A program made the translations under genes and the position numbers. The notes beneath the pieces were generated by a model, which was not told the origin of the DNA, did no database searches, and worked only from the letters and a program-made list of their open reading frames with translations. From Periplaneta americana (Eukaryota; Arthropoda; Insecta; Blattodea; Blattidae), in NCBI RefSeq assembly GCF_040183065.1, contig NC_091117.1:104132501-104196500 (forward strand): DNA of 64,000 bases, read 5' to 3'. Shown here one piece after another: positions 11,552 through 23,295 of this stretch (positions are counted from its first letter, which is position 1; each line of letters begins with the position of its first letter).

Positions 11552-11964
11552 TATAATATAATTTAAGTTATTTGAAGGGTTTAGAACCATAGTGGGCCAA
11601 ACACCATTTACTGAATACGTAGATAACAAGAGTTAAAATTAAGTTATTACCATAATTCAATGGAAACCTATAACAAGTAAAATAAAGTATACACATTAAA
11701 TCTAAATGATGTCAATGTTCATTAAATTATGGTTGCATGTAATAAAAATTAGAAACATGTTAAAGGAATTGCACCAATGAGTGGTCTCTGGACCAAAATA
11801 ATCGCATTTTAATTATTTGGATGCAATTTAAATTAAGTAACATATTACACGATTTATCCTTCTATCAAACACGAATGTTCCCTGGATCAAATGTCCTATT
11901 TTAATTATGTAATTACTTTATATTTATACCTAACGGGTGCAGCGGAGCGCACGGGTACAGCTAG

Positions 11965-12713
11965 TTGAGAATAAGCCTTACATATGTTCTCTTTCCTTAT
12001 ACCGTATATTGAAATATTTTTATTCTCATTGTTACAGAGGCTTAGTGACGGTGTTTCACAATAAAATAAAGTAGGCCTACCGTATATATTTTCATAAACT
12101 TATCCTAATGTACTCATTATTAGGGCAAGAACTTTAGACAACTTAAAGGATATACCAATGCAGTATTAATAACAATATCATTGTAACATAAGCCAAATAA
12201 AAACTATTATGACTATTATCGGCATATAAACTTGGTTGTAAGTTGAAGTTCCTAAAGAGAAAATTATTGCAGAAGGGGACTTTATTTGAGCCACATTCCC
12301 AGGAAAGCGACGTGTGTATAGATATGCTTGCATTGTTCAGTCAGTGATAGATGATGATGAAACCAAAGTGATGGCAATGAAGTGTCAAAATGATGCAAAA
12401 CTTTGTTTGTGCCCACTGAGAGTGACATAAATGACACCAACAATTGTTACTAGTGGACATAGAGGGAAAATATCAGTTTCCTTCCCCTATTGATGTATTT
12501 GATCCTTTTACAAATTTAAAACGAAACTGTTGTGTGTTTACTAAGATCAGAAGGTCTCAATAATAAAAGAAACAGTCTGCAGATAAACCATCAGTTACAT
12601 TACCATTAATATTACCTGTATGAATGGTCCAATTTTTTTTTTAACAAAAAGTTACAGATAGAAGACACTTAAGACAACTTTTTTATTATTATGGTATCTC
12701 AATTGAATTAATG
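11965..12713. other. no gene seen
   Basis: AT-rich spacer between the Helitron-like element and the hAT element. Nothing recognised. Confidence 0.4.
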
Positions 12714-12784
12714 TTCTAACTCAGTGTTCCACAACCTTTTTCTACTCATGGCACACCCAAGACGGGCCTAGACTCAACATGCCA

Positions 12785-13110
12785 CACCAAAATGTTAATC
12801 CCTTCAAAAATCTCCAAACTATGCATAACATGCAAAAATAAATACATAGGTCACACCCGTAGGAATTTAAAAATTAGGTACAGTGAACATGTGTCAGACT
12901 TTAAGAACAACCGTAGAAAATCTAAATATGCCGTCCACTTAATGGACACAGGACATGAATTAGGGTTTGGAAAAGACACCTTCAAAATTTTAAATACATG
13001 CTCCGATGTGAAATAGTGCGGAAGAATTTTATATCACCAAACAAAAATTACAACAAGGCACTATAATCAATGAAAATCTGATTCACAATCACAATCCTTT
13101 GTACACCCTT
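12785..13110 (+). mobile_element. Penelope-like element, GIY-YIG end
   Basis: Reads CKNKYIGHTRRNLKIRYSEH, then NRRKSKYAVHLMDTGHELG, the GIY-YIG endonuclease typical of the C-terminus of Penelope-like elements. After a stop at 13014 the next frame continues EEFYITKQKLQQGTIINENL as the family does. The body with the reverse transcriptase is absent. Confidence 0.75.
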
Positions 13111-14095
13111 CAAAAACATAGTTCCCTCTTTCATCCCTTTAGATTACTCTGCGGATACACGAACCATCATAACACGTTACACTTGGTCAGTTGAAAGTAA
13201 ACACCCAAGTCTACAACTACATATAGTTCCGCCCTGTACGTAAGTAAACTTTAGATATTCTTTTTGACTCCTTGTCAAAATTTTTCATTTTATAATATAA
13301 AAACGTGTGTTGCAGATCAGAATGAATACTCGACAATTTGTCACCGGATTGCAATATATTCCATTAGACTGATTACGTGTACAAAAAACACATCCCCACA
13401 GTTCAACAACCCGTGTATGGTGATTAGACTTGCATGATGTTGTAAGTAATTTCATACCTTCACATGGCATTTCTAAATATTCTCTATTTTACCTATCATA
13501 GATATAGTTTGTTTTTCAGATACGAGAGCACAGAACACTTAACAAGAATTTTACTCGCTCCATGAAATTAGTTATGTACGCTTTTATGACTCCACATTTA
13601 ATAATATCAGGTTTTTATATTTCTAGCATTTCATTGATTTTATTGTGATCACCACATTGTTTTCCACTATCTGTATGCTTCTCTATTTACTTTCAACAAG
13701 TTATTGGCAACAACACAATATATTTAGGACACCATGTATGGAGATCTACTTTGTATGCCAATATCACGTATTCAGTTTTACTTCACAGCTATGCAAATTC
13801 ACATCGTTTTAAATTTGTTTTTAATATTTTGACAGGATATTTTAATGTTGCTGTGGATGATTAATATTGTTACTATGTCATATTTACTCTAGTCATGTCA
13901 TTTCCAAATGTAAAGCATGTTTTGTAATTGATTTTAGATGATATTTTGTTATATCTCGTACCTGAAGATGCCCTACAAAGGGCGAAAACATTAGTATTAA
14001 GACTAAATATGATGTAACCCATCACTGTTTTCCTTTCATATGTAATTCAATGTGTAAGCCATAAGACGGAATAAATAATTAATTATATTTTGATA
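13110..14095 (+). mobile_element. probable Penelope-like 3' non-coding tail
   Basis: Follows the GIY-YIG fragment without a recognised boundary and carries a small hairpin, CTGAAGATGCCC paired with GGGCGAAA, at 13970-13990. I associate this motif with the non-coding ends of such elements. The right boundary is approximate. Confidence 0.35.
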
Positions 14096-14139
14096 TATGT
14101 TATTAACACGAGGCTTAGCTGACTATTCCCAACATGAAT

Positions 14140-14482
14140 TGTAAAAAATTACCTCATAGCTAGCTTCCTGTACTTTTCACAAAATGTGTACCGATGTCGT
14201 CATGAGCATCACTTGTTTTTTATTTTGTTCCAACAACCGACGAAAATAATTCACATCTTTGCTTAATAGAAAGGAATGTTTCATTAACAAATGTCATTTC
14301 AATTTACTGGGAACCAAAGCAGCATTACTGAGTTTTTCACCACACACAACACATTCGGGGATTGGGCATGTTTTGTCACCACATCAAGAAAACCCATAAG
14401 ATAAATAATCATCACTATATTGCCTGTGAACTATTTTTTGTTTCTTTTTTTCGGGCTCAATGGTTGCACTACTTGCACTCAT
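14140..14482 (-). pseudogene. hAT transposase N-terminus (BED zinc finger)
   Basis: From the ATG at 14482: MSASSATIEPEKKKQKIV, then CVVCGEKLSNAALVPSKLK and LLMKHSFLLSKDVNYF. The C-x2-C ... H spacing with PSKLKRH-like context is that of ZBED5-type hAT transposases. TGA codons replace expected residues at two positions and a third stop follows, so it is not translated whole. It lies in the orientation expected for the element 12722-15878. Confidence 0.75.
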
Positions 14483-15153
14483 GGACAAAACACTCCGTAT
14501 AAGGAACTTGTCCATCTCATAAGTATACAATAGTTTAATAGTAATAGAAAATAGTAAAACTGTCTAACAATCACAATTTCATGACCACTTCAGTGCATAA
14601 CTGTGATAGAACTGAAATAATTGTAACTATTGTTGCTTTGAGACATGAAATAATTGGTGTCTTGTGATTGGCCATCCAAATGACCAATCCTATTTGTCAA
14701 AATTTTTTCTCACGCTGCTTCTAGCAAAATTCCAAACTTGGAAAAATCATGCAGAAACATTTCTTGAAAAATCCTCTGCTAAGGGTAATCTGACACGTTT
14801 TATTGAACCTGTATGTGACATTAAGAGAGTTTAGTAACTCAGACATACTGTCTGCGAAAATTGTAAATGTTTTTAAAAATGTCAGCGAGGGATCAGTTAT
14901 TGTCGGTTATTATAACAAGATCTTAAGATTGTGAAGCTGTCAGTTATTATAAGAAATGAGAAACTTCAAACCTGGCGACAGTTTCTAGTCAGGTTAGTCA
15001 TGCTCCCAGCTTTTGACAAAGTGGCAGGTTCTGAAAGGTCTGGGTATGGTACACAAAACATACGGTAAGTGCTACAAAGAAACCGTACCATAGCCGGCGC
15101 AACGGTAGAGGTGAGAATACAAAAATTAATATATCAATAAGCAAACAACGATA

Positions 15154-15641
15154 CCACAGCCTAGTATATACAATCACGAAGCTTGAGTTTATGAGGGTAC
15201 TAGTGGTCGGGTAGCTCAGTTGGTAGAGCAGCTGGCTGCGGACTGGAAGGTCCGGGGTTCGATCCCGAGAGGTGGCGGGATTTTTCTTGTTGTCAAACTT
15301 TCAGAATGGCCCCGAGGTTCACTCAGTCTCCTATAAAATTGAGTACCGGGTCTTTCCTGGGGGTAAAAGGTGGTCAGAGCGTGGTGCTGACCACACCACC
15401 TCATTCTAGTGCCGAGGTCATGGAAAGCATGGCGCTCTACCTCTATGCCCCCCCCCCCCCAAGTGCCTTCATGGCATGTGACGGGGATACCTTTACCTTT
15501 TTACTAGGAACAATAGACTGTGCAGGTACTATTTTGCATTGTCTCTAATGAGGCGATAGTAGCGACCCTAGTGTTAGCAACTATCTATGGATGCATATTT
15601 ATTACATATTGAGCTTCGTGACTGTATATACTAGACTGTGA
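15154..15641. mobile_element. TA-flanked MITE with inserted SINE
   Basis: Inverted ends: CCACAGCCTAGTATATACAA on the left and TCACAGTCTAGTATATACAG (minus strand) on the right, continuing as CACGAAGCT, about 36 bp in all. TA flanks both ends (15152-15153, 15642-15643). A SINE sits at 15204-15501; without it the element would be about 184 bp. A partial second copy lies at 62137-62245. Confidence 0.85.
15204..15501 (+). mobile_element. tRNA-derived SINE family C, complete
   Basis: The tRNA-like head has an A box (TAGCTCAGTTGGTAGAGCA) and a B box (GGTTCGATCC). The body ends at CTTTACCTTTTT. A 6-bp target duplication TACTAG occurs at 15198-15203 and 15502-15507. The related MITE copy near 62218 has the undivided site GAGTACTAGGAACAATA, which confirms insertion. 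Confidence 0.9.
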
Positions 15642-15886
15642 TACAATAACAATGTTGAGTAAATAAATTATACTTAATTTCTTTAACGACATAAAATTCG
15701 CGGCATATAATAAAGAATAAACAAGTACCATCTTACTTAAAATAGACAATTTTATTACTTTAATTTTAATTTTATTTTATTAATTTCTTAGCTACAATAA
15801 AAGGTAAAAGTTCATGTCACACCTTTCATCTTGTGGAGGCACACCAGTGTGCCACATCAGATCGGTTGCGGAACACTGTTCTAACT

Positions 15887-16625
15887 TTCCTAAGTCAAAT
15901 AATTTGTTGCTACTTTGATTTTAAAAAATAAGTAATTTCTTCAAATGATTCATAATGCTCTCTAAAAGTGTAATTTTAAACTTTGAAATATATTAATGTC
16001 TATAAAATTCCACACTCAGTCTTACATTTACCCCACTGATTGTTCATATTTCATTCCCATAAGAATAACATCATTCTTGTTTTTGCCCCATGCTGTCTCA
16101 TATATTGCCCCATATCCTGGGGCAACTGTCAGACAGACAAATTATTTTATCATTATTATGTGAATATATCAGAAGGATCACATACCAAATATGAATCCCT
16201 CTTACAGGTGCTACTTGTAACTATTTTTACTTATGTTGTAATGTCAATTCTTTGGTTTTTACATGTCAAAGTGTTAAAAATTGTCTCATCAATACCCCGA
16301 CTGACCCTAATGAATATGTGGTACAGGAACTGAGACAGTTTTTCTCTCACTGAATTCAAACAATCTTGCACAGTGCCACTTCTCTCTACCTTTTGAACTT
16401 GGTCACCAGTAACCCATTCATTCCACTTGCACAGTTCTGTGCAGTTCCGTCTAGTATTAATAAAAAAAAATCCAAGACAACTTAAATATTACCCTGACAT
16501 ACAAACCTCACTTTCTAAATTATACACTACCTGTTCAATGAAGTGTTTAAAACTCTAGTGGTATACAGTATTTAGAAATGCGAGGTCAAAATTCTTACAG
16601 TGACCACTGATTCAATATCATAATT
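15887..16625. other. no gene seen
   Basis: AT-rich sequence. A GGGGCA-rich stretch (16085-16130) resembles transposon debris but cannot be assigned. Confidence 0.35.
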
Positions 16626-16882
16626 AATAAAAATCAATATAACAGTTGTATGATCACATTTATAAAAATGATTGCAAATTTTAAATACAATATAACAGTT
16701 GTATGATCGAGTTCACGTCAGGTCATACAAGATGACGCAAAAACCAATCATCAGGTTATATCCAACGATCTCCATTCCCACAGTGAAGATGGGGTAGCAT
16801 ACAACCCCGAAACATGTCTGTATTTTAAATTTTTAATGATTTTTATAAATGTGATCATACAACGTTTTATTGATTTTTATTT
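16626..16882. repeat. foldback repeat with central hairpin
   Basis: A left arm (16626-16688) and a right arm (16819-16882) are near-perfect inverted copies of about 63 bp, sharing TGTATGATCACATTTATAAA. The start of the left arm is directly repeated at 16688-16708. The centre contains a small hairpin (GAAGATGGGGT ... ACCCCGAAAC, 16784-16812) like that near 13970. Confidence 0.75.
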
Positions 16883-16884
16883 AT

Positions 16885-18735
16885 TATCATCTAGCTGCAT
16901 ATTAAATTTACATGAATATAATGTACTTTCAATGTTTCTGGACAATTACTTTGACATTACTTTCTCATACTGTTACACAATCTCTATTTATCTTATGGCT
17001 TGCCATGAAATTTCATAATTTATGTAGAAAAGTCTTTAATTTACTAGTCGATGCTCTACTGCTCTCTGCTTTGGGGACACTTTCTCCTTGTACTTTAAGC
17101 CCTTCCTTTCCTGAAAAGTAAAAAATTAAAGCATGTCATTTGCGAAATGATGCAGGTAACCCCATTGAAGCTCGTTTTTTTGCCTTCCCATATGATTGCT
17201 GTGTTGAGAATACTTTAGAAGGTGATGCAGATGTGCCACTCCCAGTTGATGTTTCTTTTGAAATTGTAGATTATCTTGATTAAATTTCTTTAATATCTTT
17301 TCTTTCTTTTAGTCTCTATTCTTCTTCCTCAATAACCTCTTTCTTCTGACACTCTGTTGGTTTCTTTCAACTCTTTGTGCATCTGCGTCTTTTCTTCTGA
17401 CTTACTCTTAAAGTCCCTTCTACTTCAGTCTTTTTCCGCAATTTGCTTGCTTTTCAGCTCGACTCAGTTTTCTCATGTTTTTCAATACTGTATCTCGCTT
17501 ACGTTTAAGTTATGCACCTTTAACACAGTTAATGGGACTCCTTGTTTGAGTAGTGACAGCAATTTTAGAAAACATATATATATAAAATCTTATACAAAAA
17601 TTCCTTATCACTGCATAAAAGTTCTCAATGCATGTAAATGAGATTTGCATTGAAACTACAAACATGCAAATTTGATGTTTCCAAGGATTAAATAGTCAGA
17701 CTGTTACCTTGTCAGTCTGTTACCATGATTTAACAAAATCAGATTAAATACAATTTTATTCAAAGTTACTCTGCTACTTTACCCCAACTGTCTTACAGAG
17801 AATCCTGCTTCTTTACCTTTCATCATTATGCTTTATAGGAAATTTTTACTACAATTCTGGTAACATAGTACAGCAATATACAGAACAGACTGAATGTTAA
17901 AATTATGTAGCCTACTATAACTGGAAGTAATTAAGAAATAAATAACTAATGGAAGCTAAATGAGTCTTGTACACGTTGTGGTAACAGTACTATATTTATT
18001 ATACTTTCACTTACCCTGTAATGAACTCATAAAAATAAAACGTTAATTTTTCACCAGTACTATATTTCGCATAAACCACACCTAATTATTATCTTTATCA
18101 GCATTTAATTAAATGTTGGAATTGAAGAAAAGCGAGTAATATATTTTTTAAATATATAGGCCTATAATGAATGCCCTTTTATAATTTTAAGTGCTGCAAT
18201 GAAATGTGAACTTTAAGACTCGGGATGACATATTTCTGGAATTGCTCTTTTTGGAAAAATAGTGATATTCACTACTTTCAACATAATTCACAGAGTTATT
18301 CATTGAAATGTTTAAGGTCACAAATCTACGTTAGGAAAATGTCATCCATAATCAAGGTCTGAAGTTGAATACCAAATTTATTATAATTTTTCTAAATCTA
18401 TTTGTTAGAAGTGTTTGCTCTTCTTGAGAAGAAGACAGTCCAATTATTGGTGTGTTAAAATAAACATTGTATATTAGATTAAACTTCGTTTTAAAACAAA
18501 AAACTGAGTGCAAATGTCACACTGTGCAATGAATGGAGTAGATGGAGCTAAAAGAACAGTGTGGAATGCCATGCATAGAAGAAAATGTGTTATGGATGCT
18601 GGAGAAATTGCTGAATAAATGGCTAGTGCAACAGGCCAGAAAACAGAGAGTAAATGTTGAGGGCGTTTAAGATTGTAAATCCTGTCATAGGTTTATAATT
18701 AAACAATGTGATACATTATGTTTACTGGATATGAT
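16885..18735. other. 3' flank of PIGW, no gene seen
   Basis: No supported coding. A possible poly(A) signal for PIGW (AATAAA on the minus strand) is at 18377-18382. Open frames near 16912-17121 and 17357-17641 show no family features. Confidence 0.35.
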
Positions 18736-18741
18736 TTCCTA

Positions 18742-20241
18742 TCACATTTTAACTTTTATCTTTTTCAAATACAAAAGCACAGCAGAGGCACAAAGTATGA
18801 TACAATAGACACAAATTATACAAGCACTATGCAGTACACCCATCATCAAAGTATGCACGCAAATGTTGACTAGACCAGTTAACAAGTTTGCTATAAGAAA
18901 AAATAATAACCCATTATAATTAATGGCTTCTAGAATCAATGGAACATAATTAATATGAACATTTCTAAACTCATGACTTCGATGATTTTTCAGATTTAAA
19001 CTGGTTTTCGTAATCTTGTTCAACATCAATGTTATCAGTTCGATCGACATTAATATTGCAAGCACCGTTATACTAAATGCTAAGATCCAAATAATATAGC
19101 CAGCGTTAGCAAGACGCCGAGATACACCAAACCAAAGTTCACATAATGACGTAAAAAGCCATAATGCAAAACTGAATACTATGAGCTTTCCTATTAACAT
19201 CAAGTTACTTCGAAAGCTAGAAGAATTCACCCTTAGCATTCTACCTAACCATATTCCAGCAAAATAGAGAGCAACATATCCTAATGATGAGATAATACCT
19301 TCACGATTCGCAGTTAGAAAGTTTTCTCTCGGTACATTACTTAGAACCCAATCTTGCAACCCAGAACTAAGTAAGAATTGGTGAATTCCAAGTATTATAA
19401 CTGATACCATAAATGAATAATCGAAACTGATAATTTGTGAAACCAGTGTACCTGTAATTTTGGTAATTGCTAAAGTTATAAAAAAATTCCATTGAACACC
19501 ATATTCAGAAACGTGTTGTTGATAATCTATTTGTTTCGTCACAAAAAATCTTGCAAAACCTAACAAAAGCAATGGTATACAATCCTTTAAAGCTTTCCAC
19601 ATAGAGGTTGTGAACATTTTTGGCATAAAATTGTAGCCTAAAGACTCTGATGAAACAATAGCATTTGCTATAATAAATAATCCTACACCGACATCCATCA
19701 ATCCATAGCCAAATGTTTCCGTCTTTGCTAGTCGCCTAGGAAATATCTTGAAATCTACAGCAAGGATACAAACAGCAGTCATCAAATTCATTATTGCTCT
19801 AAAATTTGTCACATAAGGTCTTCTTTCTTCATTTATTGGAGTTCTCAAGAGTGCGCTAATAAAGTCTTTAGTTAATACATTTCTATTAAGAATACAACTG
19901 TATATTACACAAACACATAATGAAATAAAAAAGGCTGAAGAAACCACAATATGCACGTCACTATATACTGTAAAACACAAAATGAAAGGTACAGTAATAA
20001 CTACAAAATCAATTACGAATGGTAGCCATCTTGTCACTTTCGGTGGAAATTGAATTCTAGACTTTGCAGCATACAATAAAACCGATGACACATACGTTGA
20101 CAAAAATATTCCAAATGGAGCAGGCAACACTATTAACAAAACTTCTGTTGCTGTTGTTCCATTCGTATTCTGCATAAATTGTTCGTGATAGTGCTTATAC
20201 CCGTACGAATTAATTATTACTTCCTCCATCATGAAGTTCAC
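18742..20241 (-). CDS. PIGW: PIGW, GPI-anchor inositol acyltransferase
   Basis: A 499-residue uninterrupted frame. PIGW (yeast GWT1) transfers an acyl chain from acyl-CoA to the inositol of GlcN-PI in the ER membrane, an early step of GPI-anchor synthesis. Recognisable family blocks: NTNGTTATE near residue 26, FRAIMNLMTAVCILAVDFKI followed by FPRRLAKTETFGYGLMDVGVG (about 148-188), YQQHVSEYGVQWNFFITL (about 242-259), LTANREGIISSLGYVALYFAG (about 314-334) and SRRLANAGYIIWIL (about 381-394). There are about a dozen hydrophobic segments, as expected for this polytopic enzyme. The length fits the family (the human protein is about 504). The coding region lacks introns, as in mammals. The first ATG of the frame is used; a second Met pair follows at residues 4-5. 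No lesion is visible; it is the only clearly intact host gene here. Confidence 0.95.
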   Translation of the reverse strand: MNFMMEEVIINSYGYKHYHEQFMQNTNGTTATEVLLIVLPAPFGIFLSTYVSSVLLYAAKSRIQFPPKVTRWLPFVIDFVVITVPFILCFTVYSDVHIVVSSAFFISLCVCVIYSCILNRNVLTKDFISALLRTPINEERRPYVTNFRAIMNLMTAVCILAVDFKIFPRRLAKTETFGYGLMDVGVGLFIIANAIVSSESLGYNFMPKMFTTSMWKALKDCIPLLLLGFARFFVTKQIDYQQHVSEYGVQWNFFITLAITKITGTLVSQIISFDYSFMVSVIILGIHQFLLSSGLQDWVLSNVPRENFLTANREGIISSLGYVALYFAGIWLGRMLRVNSSSFRSNLMLIGKLIVFSFALWLFTSLCELWFGVSRRLANAGYIIWILAFSITVLAILMSIELITLMLNKITKTSLNLKNHRSHEFRNVHINYVPLILEAINYNGLLFFLIANLLTGLVNICVHTLMMGVLHSACIICVYCIILCASAVLLYLKKIKVKM

Positions 20242-20530
20242 ATTATTTCTTTCAACGAAATCATATATTTTAATAACAAACGAACCAACTTACAACCTGT
20301 ACTACACACATACATACACTTTTTCTATAATGACGTAGTATCCTCCCGTTTTGGAAGATTTTGTTGTTCCGCCTTGCAATTTATAAACTAATGGTCACTA
20401 TAAAATGACATTAACTATAATATTAATAGACATATAAATCATTCTTGACTAGAAACACTGATACCGTGTGAAAAGCCGTTGCTAGAAATTGTATAGACCA
20501 GCTGATTATCTTAACCACCAAAATCCGCAT
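20242..20530 (-). promoter_or_regulatory. 5' flank of PIGW
   Basis: Upstream region of PIGW on the minus strand. No clear TATA box or initiator could be chosen, so only the position is informative. Confidence 0.25.
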
Positions 20531-20757
20531 CAGTGTCGCCAACACGATTCCTAGGAAACCCGCTATAGAAGTGCAGAAGTCGCAAAATTGTTATGTTGTA
20601 TTATCAATAAAAAAAAGGAGATTTTTTGCCGTTACGAGTGTTAAAAATACATGCTAAATTCCTATATGAATAATATAAATTTAAAAAGTTTACCCCTAAA
20701 CCAATATGGGGAAAAAAACCCAAATCTTGCTGAAAAATTGCTATCTTGGCGACACTG
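20531..20757. mobile_element. probable small hAT-type MITE
   Basis: The ends CAGTGTCGCCAA (left) and TTGGCGACACTG (right) form a perfect 12-bp inverted repeat. The 8-bp flanks (ATCCGCAT and ATTCACAC) match at only five positions, so the target duplication is doubtful. Confidence 0.5.
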
Positions 20758-20759
20758 AT

Positions 20760-22555
20760 TCACACTTCAAAGAAACTGTTGCCAATACCATAGACAAATA
20801 GAGGCCAATACCTAGTGTCGAGCAGTAGCTAAAGTTGATTATGATTACCAAAATGGCCAGAAAAATGGTCAAAGGGAAGGATGTATAAACTATCCAGTTT
20901 GTGTTAAATGATTTTGAACTCACCTAACTAAAATTTCTGAGACTAGATAGGATGCCTCTAATAAGTTAACAACAACCTAACAAAAAACATCTCGATGGCC
21001 CAGAACCAGACTGTTCCAAGTCCATTTTACTATTTTTTTTTTTTTTTTTTTTTTTTCAGGAGAGCTATTTTAAGCTCCTGACATTCAATGCTTCATGAAA
21101 CAATTTGGAATAGCTTCATAGCAACCTTATGGAGAGGAATATTTACAAATTTTGTTCGATTCATATATGCAAACAAGAACTGGAATACAATGAAACACAG
21201 ATTTCTTTCTTATAAAAAGTTGGACTTAGAACAGTCTGGTTCTCAGCCATGGATCTATTACAGTAGTGTTGCCAGAAGTACCGTACAGTACAGTACCCAC
21301 CATAATTATTATGTGATTATACCATAATTTATTTTGCATTTACTGCAATGTACAATCTCCCCGTCTAGAAAAAATAATGAGATGATGAAATATACACTTC
21401 CCCAAACCAAAATAATGAGACAATGGAATATTCTAATCCCAGATACAAGACATTGTACATATTTGGAGACTCGAAGCCGGATACACAAGATAACATGTAC
21501 TGTAAATTACTTATTTAAATTCAGTCTATTTAATTCGTCGTTGGAACTAATTTCGAAATGCACTTGAAAAACTGCAAAAAAATATAAATGTGCTGAAAAA
21601 TAGATAAATAGTATATACAAAAATCTGGCAGTAACATCGAAATTTGGACCTTCATTATGAGATCGACATGCCTCACAGAAGAGAAGACTTCAGTATTGCC
21701 AGCCCTACCAGTTATAAAAGCAGGAGATTTAAACATGAAAAAAGCAGTATATTGCAATAGAAATTTCAAGTTACAAGTTTTTAATTTCCATAATAGAACA
21801 CAGCTGACAATCACAGACGGTCTCAAGCAATTCAGTTCTCTTCACTGGCATACAAGTCAGTTTCAGCCTTCTTAAGTACCAAACGTGTTACATTAAATTA
21901 ATGGCATTGGGATTTGACACAAGTATCTTGACAACCAGCACAATGACTTTGCAGATACTATGCATTCATGACCACTGAGCTCTGATATTGCCACTGTCAT
22001 TGTATACAAGACATCATTTGTGATTATGGAGCGCAGGGCATTAAGAGGATCGAGACATTCGTGGAGAGAGTGTCACACTTTGCTAGTTCGTGGAATCAAC
22101 ACTGGTCAATTTACAACAGATGAGTAGTAGTCTGTTTCTTGTTTTCATGAAGTCCACCGACAAAAACACTTGCTCCACTGTAGCACTAGAATGGCACAGA
22201 CTCAAAAGACATAAAATTAACTTTGACAAGACAGAGAATACTTGAGGAGTGCAGTTTCAAAGGACTCTTATCCCAAAAAATTCAGAATTGAGATATAAAT
22301 TGATTTATATTCTGTTGGCAATTCTGCACCTTTCTGTTAAGTACCAAAATAAATTTCATCCCTATGAAATTTCAATGACTATTTCGTTTATATGACATCA
22401 TTCCATTTTCGACCAATGAAGTGTAATGAAATTCTGAATTCCAACCAATCACAGTCAGACTTGGCGATAATTTTTGCAGCTAGATTTATCGCATGGTCGT
22501 TCTTTTGTTTAGTCGTCGCCAACTGTTTCCCCGTAAATTGATGATCATGAATACA
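20760..22555. other. no gene seen
   Basis: AT-rich sequence with a T run at 21032-21056. No coding or repeat family recognised. Confidence 0.4.
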
Positions 22556-22559
22556 TTAA

Positions 22560-22700
22560 GATGCAACTACACGGTTAAACTTCTCTTTCAACTTTAAAGC
22601 AATGAATGCAAGATTGATATTTAATATTAATTAATATATTTACGCAGTGAAGACGACGTTCAAAACGGCGCACCATGTAGACACAAAATCTTCATGCATC
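22560..22700. mobile_element. possible TTAA-flanked MITE
   Basis: TTAA at 22556-22559 and 22701-22704, with inverted GATGCA at each inner edge. The left end GATGCAACTACACGGTTAAA looks like a transposon terminus; the right end matches only over the first six bases. Confidence 0.4.
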
Positions 22701-23087
22701 TTAATTGAACGTACCTTTTAAAGGAGGAGAAAATCAAACAACACTGAACAAATGCTATGAGCCAACGAGGACTATTTTTCTTGCTCATTAGCATTCACTT
22801 GCAAATGTTTATGCCCCATCTATCAAAATGTAATGAAACTAATAATTTTTTTTTTATTATTATTTTGGTGATGCATTTAAGAGAGACTCATGTTAAAAAA
22901 TACATTTAATTTCTTTTGAAGATGAAGTAGGACATAAGCCAAAAAGCGTTATTTTAAATCCATATAGACGTTGAGCTGTCACAATTAACATGTTAGTGAT
23001 GCTGTTCACAATGCTCCCTCCTTTTCTCTGTTCTTGCATTTGAGATCAGTGAATCCCCATATAAGATGCAATGATTGTTTAAGTCCG

Positions 23088-23295
23088 ACAGGTGGCCTGA
23101 GTGGCACTTGTGAATCCGATGCTGACTGACGGACCATGCTGCCTTAACCTATATAGATCTGGATTCCCATCCCCAGGCGAATACCTTATAAGGGCCAGAG
23201 AATCAAGCTCTGTACTATCACCCCAATTTTTTTCTAAATTGAGGGGGAGGTGGAATGTGTTGGTGGAATGGAAGAGGAAAATGGCAGTATCGTAA
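23088..23295 (+). mobile_element. possible decayed tRNA-derived SINE
   Basis: A-box-like GGTGGCCTGAGTGGC and a B-box-like GGATTCCCATCC are spaced as in a tRNA head. The body is not shared with other copies in this window. Confidence 0.4.

Larger units (their letters stand above)
9529..11964 (+). mobile_element. non-autonomous Helitron-like element
   Basis: Begins with TC after an A (9528) and ends with CTAG before a T (11965), the expected A|T insertion pattern. A GC-rich hairpin-forming stretch (GTGCAGCGGAGCGCAC, 11937-11952) lies about 8 bases before the CTAG end. The 5' part holds a TCTGTAGCCGAAATTTTT motif I associate with insect Helitron-like repeats. No Rep/helicase coding is seen. A complete mariner copy (10271-11551) is inserted inside it. 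Confidence 0.62.
12722..15878 (-). mobile_element. hAT element with nested insertions
   Basis: Exact 8-bp target duplication TTCTAACT at 12714-12721 and 15879-15886. Terminal repeats start CAGTGTTCCACAACC and, at the right end read on the minus strand, CAGTGTTCCGCAACC. The transposase N-terminus is on the minus strand at about 14140-14482. A Penelope-like fragment and a MITE carrying a SINE sit inside it. The catalytic and dimerisation regions are not recognisable, so it is a dead copy. Confidence 0.85.

Noticed and set aside
15206-15280. Functional tRNA gene
   Set aside because: The A and B boxes are good, but the sequence continues as a SINE body with a target duplication on both sides; it is a SINE head.
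16040-17641. Frames with hydrophobic segments (16040, 16836, 16912, 17357)
   Set aside because: The hydrophobic look comes from T-rich sequence; no conserved motif, splice support or family pattern was seen.
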